The notes under the pieces: generated by a model
What the model saw: only the letters and a program-made list of their open reading frames with translations
Told to the model about the DNA's origin: nothing
The model's database searches: none
Translations under genes and position numbers: made by a program
In this document: in pieces, positions 28,560 to 36,470 of the stretch
How the letters are laid out: each line of letters begins with the position of its first letter
Numbering within the stretch: the first letter of the stretch is position 1
DNA from: an uncultured Eggerthellaceae bacterium
Lineage (GTDB): Bacteria; Actinomycetota; Coriobacteriia; Coriobacteriales; Eggerthellaceae
DNA: 64,000 bases
Reading direction: 5' to 3'
Assembly (NCBI GenBank): GCA_934617065.1
Contig: CAKTTY010000007.1
Span: 1 to 64,000, forward strand

Positions 28560-29720
28560 ATGGAATTGCGTGCTTTCGGCAATACGGACATGAAGGTTTC
28601 GCCTCTGGGGTTTGGCGTTATGCGCCTTCCCATGAAAGATGGCGGCAAAACGGTAAACAGCAACACTATCGATCAGGTTGATGTCGATACATCGATAGCG
28701 ATGATCCGTGCTGCCATTGATGGCGGGGTCAATTACTTCGATACGGCTTATAACTACGTAAGCGGCTATTCGGAACGAATTTTGGGTGAGGCCCTTAAGG
28801 ACGGCTATCGCGAAAAGGTATATGTGGCCACTAAATCGCCCGCATGGCTTTATAAATCGTCTGAAGATTTTGATCGCTTCCTCGATGAGCAGCTCGACCG
28901 TCTGGGCCTCGATTATGTCGACAATTATCTCCTGCACTCGATGAATGGCGGTAGTTGGAAAAAGACGGTACGTAACAATGCAATCGACGGCATGAAACGC
29001 GCCAAAGCCAGCGGGAAAGTACGCAATATCGGCTTTTCCTTCCATGACGATCTGGAGCTGTTTGAGGAAATCCTGAATGCTGCCGACTGGGATTTCTGCC
29101 AAATCCAGCTGAATTACTACGACCGCGATTATCAGGCGGGTATCAAGGGTATGAAGATGGCTGCCGAGCGCGGTATGGCTGTAGTGGTTATGGAGCCGTT
29201 GCGTGGTGGGCTGCTGGTTGATTTGCCGAAAAACGCCCAGGCGGTATTCGACGAATCGGGCATCAAGCACAGCAATGTCGAATGGGCCTTTGATTGGCTC
29301 TGGGATATGCCCGAAGTTTCTTGCGTTCTTTCGGGCATGAGCACGCCTGAGCAGCTCCAGCAAAACGTAGGGTATATGCAGAACGCGCATCCGGGCATGC
29401 TCTCCGATGAAGAGCGCAAGGTTCTTGACCAGGCAAAAGCCGCGCTCGATTCGCGCGCTGCAATTCCCTGCACCGGTTGCAACTACTGCGTGGATATGTG
29501 CCCGAATAAGATTGCTATCCCGTATAACTTCCGCGCCTACAACATGGGTACGCTGTATGACGATATGGAGCTGGCGAAGGATTTCTACCAGAACGAGGTT
29601 ACCAGCTATGGCCGTCGTGCCGATTCGTGCACAAGCTGCGGATCGTGTGAAGAGATATGCCCGCAGCATATCGCCATCAGCGAGTGGCTTCCGAAGGTCG
29701 ATGAACTGCTGGGAGAATAG
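28560..29720 (+). CDS. Aldo-keto reductase with C-terminal two-cluster ferredoxin domain
   Basis: A 386-residue fusion from ATG 28560 (AGGAGGGG upstream). The aldo-keto reductase barrel has a full catalytic tetrad: D61 and Y65 (FDTAYNY), K92 (ATKSP) and H126 (LLHSMNG). At the C-terminus are two [4Fe-4S] motifs, CTGCNYCVDMCP and CTSCGSCEEICP. This type is common in anaerobes and probably couples carbonyl reduction to a ferredoxin rather than only NADPH. The substrate is unknown. The last seven codons, with the stop, lie inside repeat copy 3. Confidence 0.92.
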   Translation: MELRAFGNTDMKVSPLGFGVMRLPMKDGGKTVNSNTIDQVDVDTSIAMIRAAIDGGVNYFDTAYNYVSGYSERILGEALKDGYREKVYVATKSPAWLYKSSEDFDRFLDEQLDRLGLDYVDNYLLHSMNGGSWKKTVRNNAIDGMKRAKASGKVRNIGFSFHDDLELFEEILNAADWDFCQIQLNYYDRDYQAGIKGMKMAAERGMAVVVMEPLRGGLLVDLPKNAQAVFDESGIKHSNVEWAFDWLWDMPEVSCVLSGMSTPEQLQQNVGYMQNAHPGMLSDEERKVLDQAKAALDSRAAIPCTGCNYCVDMCPNKIAIPYNFRAYNMGTLYDDMELAKDFYQNEVTSYGRRADSCTSCGSCEEICPQHIAISEWLPKVDELLGE

Positions 29721-29841
29721 GGGCAGGTACCGTTTTCCCACTCAATAAACAGAGCCCTGCTTGCGACTGATAATGCAAGCAGGGCTTTTCTTTGCGTGCC
29801 ATCCCTAGGTGGGAAAATGGGACCCGTCCCTATATTCCCAC
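29711..29841. repeat. Dispersed REP-like element, copy 3 (inverted pair overlapping a stop codon)
   Basis: The left unit (29711-29741) contains the stop codon of the aldo-keto reductase; the right unit (29809-29841) is inverted. A terminator hairpin lies between. The internal part is closely similar to copy 2. Confidence 0.85.
29753..29790 (+). terminator. Terminator inside repeat copy 3
   Basis: AGCCCTGCTTGC and its complement form a 12-bp stem with a ten-base loop, followed by TTTTC. Confidence 0.85.
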
Positions 29842-29920
29842 TTTGCAAAATTAGTGACGCGGTGTCGCTTATGATACCATGCTGTCGAACAACAATGCGT
29901 CGTTACGCTGTAATGAATAA

Positions 29921-29953
29921 GTGGGAAAATGGGACCTGTCCCTAAATTCCCAT
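29921..29953. repeat. Dispersed REP-like element, solitary unit before larB
   Basis: A single 33-base unit, GTGGGAAAATGGGACCTGTC followed by CCTAAATTCCCAT, ends 17 bases before the larB start, so it would form a hairpin in the leader near the ribosome site. Confidence 0.8.
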
Positions 29954-29969
29954 TTGATCGGAGGAGTGC

Positions 29970-30746
29970 ATGGAATCCGATGCTATAGAGAAGATCCTGG
30001 AAAGTGTTGCCGCAGGTGAAACCACGCCTGCCGAAGCGTTGCTTTCCTTGAAGAAGGAGCCCTTTACCGACTTGGGATATGCCAAGGTTGATCATCATCG
30101 TGCCCTGCGCCAAAATGCCACTGAGGTTATCTATGGCGAAGGAAAAACCCCTGATCAGATTCGCGGTATTGCGGAATCTCTGCAGCAGGGTGGCGCCGAA
30201 ACGGTGCTTATCACCCGCATGAAGCCCGAAGCGGTAAGCCTTATGGTCAGCCACTTCGCCGATGAATTCACTTACTTCGACATTCCGCGTGTGGGGCTGC
30301 TTGGGCGCATGCCCGAACCGACGGGCAATGGCACTATCGTGGTAGCTGCCGCCGGTACCAGCGACATGTATGCTGCCGAGGAAGCGGCGCTCACCGCCGA
30401 AGCCCTGGGCAACCGAGTGCAGCGTCTCTACGATGTGGGAGTTGCGGGGCTTCATCGCCTGCTTGCGCACATGGACGACATCATGCAGGCGCAGGTTATT
30501 ATCACCGTTGCCGGCATGGAAGGCGCTCTTGCCAGTGTGGTGGGCGGCATGGCTTCATGCCCAGTTATCGCGGTGCCCACCAGCGTGGGCTACGGGGCCT
30601 CATTCGGTGGCTTGTCGGCCCTGCTTTCCATGCTCAATTCCTGCGCAAGCGGAACCAGCGTTGTCAACATCGACAATGGCTTCGGCGCCGGTTTCCAGGC
30701 CCATCTCATCAATCATCTTCCGGGCGCAGCGCCCGCACAGCAGTAA
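29970..30746 (+). CDS. larB: LarB: pyridinium-3,5-bisthiocarboxylate mononucleotide pathway carboxylase
   Basis: LarB carboxylates and hydrolyses nicotinate adenine dinucleotide, the first step of the nickel-pincer nucleotide cofactor of lactate racemase and related enzymes. The 258 residues have an N-terminal helical part (AGETTPAEAL) and a PurE-like core (AAAGTSDMYAAEEAALTAE, VGVAGLHRL, VAGMEGALASVVGG). ATG 29970 follows CGGAGGAG. The larC-like gene starts ten bases after the stop. LarA and LarE are not in the window. Confidence 0.92.
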   Translation: MESDAIEKILESVAAGETTPAEALLSLKKEPFTDLGYAKVDHHRALRQNATEVIYGEGKTPDQIRGIAESLQQGGAETVLITRMKPEAVSLMVSHFADEFTYFDIPRVGLLGRMPEPTGNGTIVVAAAGTSDMYAAEEAALTAEALGNRVQRLYDVGVAGLHRLLAHMDDIMQAQVIITVAGMEGALASVVGGMASCPVIAVPTSVGYGASFGGLSALLSMLNSCASGTSVVNIDNGFGAGFQAHLINHLPGAAPAQQ

Positions 30747-30755
30747 GGAGCGAAT

Positions 30756-31304
30756 ATGGTGCTTTCCTTCGACTTCACTGAAAACGCCACGCGCGGCCAG
30801 ATCTTCGACGCCCTCTTCAACGCAATGGACGAATCGCAGCACAAGCGTTTCTACGAGATAATTGAACGCGCCGAAGTGCCAGAAAAGCATCACCACGACA
30901 TCGGTGAAATCAATAAGACTATCGATGCGCTCGATGCTCCTGATCAGGTTAAAGACGATTTGCGCAGCGTGTATGCCATTCTTGCGGCTGCCGAGGCGAA
31001 GGTTCATGGGTGCGATGTGTCCCAGACCCATTTCCATGAAGTGGGGAAGGCGGGCGGCATCCGCAACGCGCTGGCTATCTGCGCCGAATTCTATGTGCTT
31101 GCTCCTGAAGAGGTTGTGGCTACCCCCATTCAGCCCGGCGAAGGCGAAATCGAATGCGCTCATGGTGTGCTTTCGCTGCCCGCGCCCGCAACTGCCGCTA
31201 TCCTAGAGGGTATGCCGCTCGCTGAGCCGCGCATGGGAGGCGAACGTTGCACGCCAACGTCTGCCGCCTTGATTAAGCATTTTGTAAAGACCTTCAAGGA
31301 ATAG
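30756..31304 (+). CDS. Short LarC-like protein (N-terminal domain only)
   Basis: A 182-residue homologue of the N-terminal half of LarC, the enzyme that inserts nickel into the pincer cofactor. The LarC features EKHHHDIGEI, AEAKVHGC, THFHEVGKAGGIRNA, CAHGVLSLPAPATAAIL and CTPTSAALI are present in order. The usual N-terminal FDxxxGxSGDM is replaced by FDFTENATRGQI. The C-terminal CTP-binding LarC2 domain (about 150 residues) is missing, and the next gene is a kinase, not larC2. In lactobacilli the two halves are joined by ribosomal frameshifting; no second half is present here. It follows larB in an operon. Confidence 0.82.
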   Translation: MVLSFDFTENATRGQIFDALFNAMDESQHKRFYEIIERAEVPEKHHHDIGEINKTIDALDAPDQVKDDLRSVYAILAAAEAKVHGCDVSQTHFHEVGKAGGIRNALAICAEFYVLAPEEVVATPIQPGEGEIECAHGVLSLPAPATAAILEGMPLAEPRMGGERCTPTSAALIKHFVKTFKE

Positions 31305-31307
31305 CGT

Positions 31308-33284
31308 TTGCAAAAGCCCGAGGGCAAAACACCAGAAACACGCCGCGTTGGCTGGCTTACCTTGCCAGCCCGGCTTTCTGCGCCCTTGAACCGCGATGTC
31401 GCCGATGCTGCGGATGCCGATTCACTGTCGCGCGACGATCGGCTGGTGCATGATGCTCAGCCGCAAAACATCGAGCAGCTGTCCAGCCAGGAAAACCTGT
31501 TGTTGGGGCGTTATCGCTTGGAAGGGGAGGCTGGCCACGGCGGCTTTGCCTCGGTGAAGGTTGCATGGGACACGCGCATACAGCGTCGAGTTGCCATTAA
31601 ATGCATGCCCCTTGAAGAGGCTGCTGAAATGTTCCCCGAGGGCGGAAGCATTCTTTTGGGGAAGGGCGCCATCGACACTTCTGCGGTGCCCGGGTTGGAA
31701 GAGGCTCGTACTGCAGCAAAACTTTCGGATTCTTCCATCGTTCAGGTGTACGACTTTGAAGTGCAAGATGGCATGGCGTATCTCATTTTGGAGTATGTCG
31801 ATGGCATGACTCTTGCCGAAGTGCTTCACGCGTACCCCGACGAAGTGGATCCCGATATTGTTTCCGCCGTATTCAAGGCAGTGGCAAAGGCGCTTCAGGT
31901 TGCTCATGCCCATCAAGTGCTTCATCTCGATATCAAGCCCGAAAATGTGCTGATCGATAAACAGGGGCACGTTAAGGTGACCGATTTCGGCCTGGCACGC
32001 TTGGCTGGAGAGGCTGGTTATGGCGCCGCGGAGGGCGGCACGATCGGCTATATGCCGCCCGAGCAGATGGAGCAGCGCAATCTGAGCGAGCGTTGCGACG
32101 AATGGGCCCTTGCAAGTCTGGCTTACGAAATGATTTCGGGCGCCAATCCGTTTTTGGCCAATAGCATTCCTGAAGCCGAAGATGCAATCTACGATGCTGA
32201 ACTGGTCATTCCCTCCCTATGCATGGAGGGGCTCGACCCCGCAATAGATGATGTGATGTTCTGCGCTCTTTCACCCGATCCCGATGAGCGTTATGCGTCG
32301 ATAAAAGAGTTTGCCGATCAGATGCAGCCTTGTTTGGGCGGGCCGCGTAAAGGCGCCAACAAGCTAAAGCGCCTGGTGGGGGACGAGCTTGAAGAAACCG
32401 CAGAAGAGGAACCCGAAGAGTTTGAGTCGGAGTTGCCCGAAGAGCCGCGTGAGCCTTGGCGTCCCACGTCGCGGATGAAATCAGTATTTGCCCGCATATG
32501 GGCGGCAGCGAGCGCAGCGGTTCTGGGCTTCTTGACGCTCAATTCCGTCGCGGCTCCCGACGCGTGGGACAATCCTATATCGTGGGGCGTTTTGGCGGCG
32601 TTCGCTCTGCTTTCCGCCTTGTTGCCTTCTGTTGGTGCCCTGTTTGCCTGCGAAGCGCTGGGCGTTTCGCTGTGCGTGTTCGGCTCTCTGATTCTGGGCG
32701 TTGCCTTTATGGCCGCAGCGGCATGCTGGTGGTATTTCACTGCTCGTCATTCGCGCGAAGCCGCTAATGTTGGCTTGCTTCCGGCGCTTATCGGATCGTT
32801 CGGATTTGCGCCGCTTGCTCCCTTTGCGGCTGGTTATTTGCTACGCCCTCGCGATGCGGCGGCAACCACGTTGTTTGCAGGCGTTCTTGCCCTAGTGCTT
32901 TCAGGCTTGGGGTCGCATGCTCTTTCGGGCTGGGATGCGGTTTCCTATGCCCTGATTCCCCTTGCTGGCAACGTCCAAGATTTGGTTGCTGCCTTGCTTG
33001 TGCTGCCTTCGACGTGGATAACCTTGGCGGCTTGGGTTGCCGCTGCCGCTGTTTCATCGGCTTTGTGCGGTACGGGTAATCGCGTTTTTTGCACGTTGGG
33101 CATGATACTTGCCGGAGCGCTGGAAATAGGCGCCATTGTGGCTGGCTCGTTGGCCGATTCGGCTGGAACCACCTTGCTTGCCAACCCGCTTGCCTTAGTG
33201 CCGGTAATTGCCGCTTTGGTGGTTGCCATAGCGCTCACCTGCACCTCCGCGCCCTCGCGTGCCTTCGTCGACGAAGGGGAGTAA
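31308..33284 (+). CDS. Membrane-tethered serine/threonine protein kinase
   Basis: A 658-residue protein starting at TTG 31308, supported by AAGGA six bases upstream within the end of the larC-like gene. The Hanks-type kinase domain (about 68-335) has the glycine loop GEAGHGGFASV, K98, an alpha-C Glu in GLEEART, HLDIKPEN (206-213, catalytic D208), DFG (226-228) and GTIGYMPPEQM. The residue before D208 is Leu, not Arg, so it is a non-RD kinase that may not need activation-loop phosphorylation. An acidic linker leads to about eight membrane helices (380-645) and no PASTA repeats, so it is not PknB. Translational coupling to larBC is likely. Confidence 0.88.
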   Translation: MQKPEGKTPETRRVGWLTLPARLSAPLNRDVADAADADSLSRDDRLVHDAQPQNIEQLSSQENLLLGRYRLEGEAGHGGFASVKVAWDTRIQRRVAIKCMPLEEAAEMFPEGGSILLGKGAIDTSAVPGLEEARTAAKLSDSSIVQVYDFEVQDGMAYLILEYVDGMTLAEVLHAYPDEVDPDIVSAVFKAVAKALQVAHAHQVLHLDIKPENVLIDKQGHVKVTDFGLARLAGEAGYGAAEGGTIGYMPPEQMEQRNLSERCDEWALASLAYEMISGANPFLANSIPEAEDAIYDAELVIPSLCMEGLDPAIDDVMFCALSPDPDERYASIKEFADQMQPCLGGPRKGANKLKRLVGDELEETAEEEPEEFESELPEEPREPWRPTSRMKSVFARIWAAASAAVLGFLTLNSVAAPDAWDNPISWGVLAAFALLSALLPSVGALFACEALGVSLCVFGSLILGVAFMAAAACWWYFTARHSREAANVGLLPALIGSFGFAPLAPFAAGYLLRPRDAAATTLFAGVLALVLSGLGSHALSGWDAVSYALIPLAGNVQDLVAALLVLPSTWITLAAWVAAAAVSSALCGTGNRVFCTLGMILAGALEIGAIVAGSLADSAGTTLLANPLALVPVIAALVVAIALTCTSAPSRAFVDEGE

Positions 33285-33639
33285 CGGGGACAGGCGATCT
33301 CGCTTTTTCCGATATGATGAGGGCGGCTATCCCGCTTTATGCGGCATAAAGCGGGAAGTTGCCTAAAGAACATGACGATGTTCAAGCTGCTTAGGCGATG
33401 GAGCCTGGAGCGTTCGCCGAAGAGCGGAGTGGGGCATTTTGCGAAACGGTTGCGCAAGCGAGTTCGGGCGGTATTTTACGTTACCAGCGGTCAATACGAT
33501 CGCGAGAGTCCAATTCTTCGAGCGCGTTGATGAGCTGCTGCTGGAGCTGCGCTTTCCTCATTCTATTTTAGAACCGCTTACGAGTGGTCTGAGGATGACC
33601 TGCCGTCCTGATCCGGTTGCGTTGATTGCGAAATCCTGT
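33285..33639. other. Gene-free interval with a hairpin
   Basis: No convincing gene. It holds a fragment of the dispersed repeat right after the kinase stop (CGGGGACAGG) and a perfect 10-bp hairpin CCCGCTTTAT/ATAAAGCGGG (33331-33355) that may end the kinase transcript. A 26-codon minus-strand ORF at about 33487-33567 is too short to support. Confidence 0.5.
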
Positions 33640-34257
33640 TCATCGAGCATTTGCACGCCCGATGAACAGGATCGATTTCACTACCAGTAAGGCAAATGAG
33701 AAGATGCCAGCATACGGTTGCCTTGCCGCGATGAAAACCGCGACGCAGACAACCGACAGAGCAATCCCCATGGCCAGCAGGGCCCTGCTCCAGTACGACT
33801 TGTCGTAGTTGGAGACGAACACCTCGCAGAGTCCACAGATTATTGTCGCCGCGGCGACGGCAGCGAAGACGGCCTTAAGCCACGGGCTGACACCTGACAG
33901 GGAGAGAAGCGAGACCGCCGACGGGTCGCCTGGCCCGTTCCCGAACGCCGGCATGAACAGTAGCAACACCAGCATGACGTCGAGCATGCCGCATATCAGC
34001 GACGTGTGCCTGCCAACGAACTCCTTTTTGTCCCTCTCTGCCGCAATTACGACTTCGTCCGGTCTGATCAGTTCGTCAATGCTCACGGAAAAGAATCGCG
34101 ATAGCTCCTTGAGCGAGTCGATGCTGGGGTAGCCCCTGCCCGACTCCCACTTGGACACGGCGGTCCTCGACACAAAGATGGCCTCGGCGAGCTCTTCCTG
34201 CGTGAGATTCCTCGTCTTCCTCAGCTCCTGCAGCTTCTCATTGAACTCCATCTTCAT
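33640..34257 (-). CDS. XRE-family regulator with C-terminal membrane segments
   Basis: A 205-residue protein. Residues 6-60 form a Cro/CI-type helix-turn-helix (LRKTRNLTQEELAEAIFVSR, with VSKWESGRGYPS), which typically binds DNA as a dimer. Residues about 85-200 contain four hydrophobic helices, a layout seen in membrane-anchored XRE regulators of Gram-positive bacteria. It overlaps the upstream PAP2 gene by four bases (ATGA), so the two are co-translated and the regulator may sense the same membrane signal. Codon use differs from flanking genes by eye, suggesting transfer. Confidence 0.85.
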   Translation of the reverse strand: MKMEFNEKLQELRKTRNLTQEELAEAIFVSRTAVSKWESGRGYPSIDSLKELSRFFSVSIDELIRPDEVVIAAERDKKEFVGRHTSLICGMLDVMLVLLLFMPAFGNGPGDPSAVSLLSLSGVSPWLKAVFAAVAAATIICGLCEVFVSNYDKSYWSRALLAMGIALSVVCVAVFIAARQPYAGIFSFALLVVKSILFIGRANAR

Positions 34258-34937
34258 CCCTCCGTTTGCGTAATGGACAGCCTTTCATCGATGCAGTCGA
34301 CGGCAAAACAGTACATCGCGAAGAGGCCGAAAGCCAAAAGCACTGCACCGATGATGTCCGTCACCCAATGCACGCCCGCGACCAGCCTGCCCAAGACCAT
34401 GAACACCGAGAACGCGATGACGAATGTCGTCACGGCTTTCCTGAGCGACGGGTTGTTCAACCTGCGTCCGACCTGGTAGCACAACGTCGGCATGACGCTC
34501 AAGACCAAGAGCATCGTCGAGGACGGGTAGGACGCTTCCGTGACGTCATCTATGAGAATCGGTCTGTAATTGATCGGAACGGCCTCAAAGAGCAGGTAGA
34601 AGAAGACGACCGCTACGTAGTAAGCGCCCAGAAGCAGGATGTCGGGGTCGACCCTGAGCAGGCTTCCGCGTGCGATAAGCTGCGCAGCCCCGAGCGCCGC
34701 GAATCCCAGGCAGACGGCTATCGGCACGAGCCCGAGCCAGTCAGTGATTGTGTAGAACGTCATGTTAGCACCGGTGAGTCCGTGGAACCACGTATTAAAC
34801 GTCGCGAATCCTATATCGGTTCCGTTCTGGCCGACCGGCCGCACGTCCACAAGCTGGATCAATGCTGTCCACAACGCGAAGGCGGTGAGCAACGTCGCGC
34901 CCGTGAGTAATTGTCTTGTCTTTTCCGAATCGCTCAT
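34254..34937 (-). CDS. PAP2-family membrane phosphatase-like protein
   Basis: A 227-residue protein with about six membrane helices. PAP2 motifs are NYRPI (123-127), YPSST (137-141) and RLVAGVHWVTD (184-194). The third motif keeps the catalytic Arg, His190 and Asp194. The second, normally PSGH, lacks His here, so activity could be altered. Relatives dephosphorylate lipids such as undecaprenyl diphosphate or phosphatidate. The start at 34937 has GAAAGGAAG upstream. First gene of a two-gene minus-strand operon with the XRE regulator. Confidence 0.82.
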   Translation of the reverse strand: MSDSEKTRQLLTGATLLTAFALWTALIQLVDVRPVGQNGTDIGFATFNTWFHGLTGANMTFYTITDWLGLVPIAVCLGFAALGAAQLIARGSLLRVDPDILLLGAYYVAVVFFYLLFEAVPINYRPILIDDVTEASYPSSTMLLVLSVMPTLCYQVGRRLNNPSLRKAVTTFVIAFSVFMVLGRLVAGVHWVTDIIGAVLLAFGLFAMYCFAVDCIDERLSITQTEG

Positions 34938-35397
34938 TGGCGTCTTCCTTTCCTCGAAAACTCGGATGCCCCGAAGGTGGCCTCCGATCGGTGCGAAGGA
35001 AAGAGCCGCACCGTCACGTCAGCGATACGCTTCGCGTCATGAGCAGATGAGCAGGTACTTTTCATGGGGACGGCCCGCGTGGGCAGAGGCAAACACCTCG
35101 CCCGCGCGGGCACTCGGGCTGTAAGCAGATGCTGACCATGAGGTCGAGTGCCTGCTCAACGATATCCTGGCCATTGCCGTGATAAAGCTTCATATCGTCG
35201 AAGGATTGGAAGAAGTTCAGATGTTCAACCATGGCGAAGGAGATATCGCGTGAGTTTCGAAACCGAATGGGTATAGAACATCCGTTCGATTTATGATATA
35301 GTATCTGGCTGCAGGCGCGGTTTCTTCCGAGGCCGCGCCTGCAGTTGTGCTTAAACCGATATCGGCGGGAAGCCCAAACCCTGGGAGGGCGGTTGCG
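34938..35397. other. Divergent intergenic region with a possible TetR-regulator remnant
   Basis: On the minus strand, about 35240 to 35110 encodes RDISFAMVEHLNFFQSFDDM and then QDIVEQALDLMVSICLQPE, which resembles the C-terminal helices of a TetR-type regulator. There is no intact N-terminal HTH upstream, so it looks like a decayed fragment. The right part holds the promoter of the GyrI-like gene. Confidence 0.35.
35297..35344 (+). promoter_or_regulatory. Promoter and 12-bp hairpin in the leader of the GyrI-like gene
   Basis: TATAGT (35297-35302) is a likely -10 box. Right after it, CTGCAGGCGCGG (35309-35320) pairs perfectly with 35333-35344 across a 12-base loop, so the hairpin would lie at the very 5' end of the mRNA. 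Confidence 0.45.
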
Positions 35398-36033
35398 ATG
35401 GCATACGATTTCAAGAAGGAATTCAAGGAGCTCTACAAGCCGTCGTCCAAACCGAGCATCCTGACCGTTCCGCCTATGAGCTATATTGCCGTGCGCGGCA
35501 AGGGCGACCCCAATATCGAGGGCGGCGAGTACCAGAGCGCCATGCCGCTGCTCTACGGCGTGGCCTACACCATCAAGATGTCGAAGAAGGGCCCGCGCGA
35601 AATCGAAGGCTATTTCGACTTCGTCGTGCCGCCGCTCGAGGGCTTCTGGTGGCAAGAGCGCACCGACGGCGAGATCGACTATGCGCGGAAGGAAGACTTC
35701 AGCTTCATCTCATGCATCCGTCTGCCCGATTTCGTCACCCGCGACGACTTCGAGTGGGCCGTTGCGGAAGCTGCCGCTAAAAAGAAGCTGGATTTCTCGG
35801 CGGTCAAGCTGCTCAGGGTCAACGAGGGCCTGTGCGTTCAATGTATGCATACTGGACCCTACGACAGCGAGCCGGCGACCATAGAAGTCATGCGTGCATT
35901 TGCGGCGGAGCAGGGGTATGCGCCTGACTTCTCCGAAGCTCGCCTACATCACGAGATTTACCTCTCCGACCCGCGCAAGTGCGCGCCGGAGAAGCTCAAG
36001 ACCGTGGTTCGCCATCCTGTTAAGCCAATTTAG
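35398..36033 (+). CDS. GyrI-like small-molecule-binding protein
   Basis: A 211-residue protein from ATG 35398 (GGGAGGGCGG upstream). It matches the COG4832 GyrI-like/SOUL fold: an N-terminal FKKEFKELYKP segment, VPPMSYIAVRGKGDPN, YTIKMSKKGP and a C-terminal MHTGPYDSEPATI repeat. Such stand-alone domains bind or hydrolyse small hydrophobic compounds and are often induced with drug-resistance regulators. It lies beside a probable TetR remnant, so it may once have been regulated by it (inference). Confidence 0.85.
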   Translation: MAYDFKKEFKELYKPSSKPSILTVPPMSYIAVRGKGDPNIEGGEYQSAMPLLYGVAYTIKMSKKGPREIEGYFDFVVPPLEGFWWQERTDGEIDYARKEDFSFISCIRLPDFVTRDDFEWAVAEAAAKKKLDFSAVKLLRVNEGLCVQCMHTGPYDSEPATIEVMRAFAAEQGYAPDFSEARLHHEIYLSDPRKCAPEKLKTVVRHPVKPI

Positions 36034-36230
36034 CGAAACGAAGCGCCCAGCGTGCTCCATGCTCCCGCTTTTGCGGCTTCGCATTTGCCGGTTGGCGAGG
36101 ATTGCGTAAGCTGCCGCGAAACGCAAGCCTTCTGGCCGATTTCTTTCGAGATCGGCTCTTGGCTCCTTTTGTGTCGCGGAGTTGTGATGCTCCTTAAAGT
36201 GAAACTGAATTTGAGTTTTAGGAGCATTTC

Positions 36231-36440
36231 TTGAAAGGCAATAGATTAAAAAGCCGCGACAGATACCTCGAGGAGGCGATGCTTTTTTGCGACACCGACC
36301 TCGTCAAGGTGATCGCAGGCGTGCGCAGGTGCGGCAAGTCGAGCCTTCTCGACCTCATCGGGATTGCCATTGAGTCCGAAGGGGTTGCCGGCCGCGGCTC
36401 CGTGAGCGTCGGCTTGGAAAGCAACGGCACGGGCATATGG
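36231..36440 (+). pseudogene. Truncated AAA-family ATPase (DUF4143 type)
   Basis: The first about 65 codons, from TTG 36231 (AGGAG upstream), encode the start of an archaeal-type AAA ATPase: RDRYLEEAM, DTDLVKVIAGVRRCGKSSLL with Walker A at 30-38, and SVGLES. Homology then ends, and the reading frame runs into the reverse complement of the phospholipase-like gene at 36471. The other 300-plus residues, including the DUF4143 domain, are gone. The promoter region, with an ATGCTCCT/AGGAGCAT inverted repeat (36188-36228), is still present. Confidence 0.7.
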
Positions 36441-36470
36441 CGAGGCAAAGGGCGGCTCTATTTCGAATCG

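Noticed and set aside
33487-33567. 26-codon minus-strand ORF near the XRE gene
   Set aside because: Has a plausible peptide (rich in Gln, Leu and charged residues) but is too short and isolated to call a gene; perhaps a remnant.
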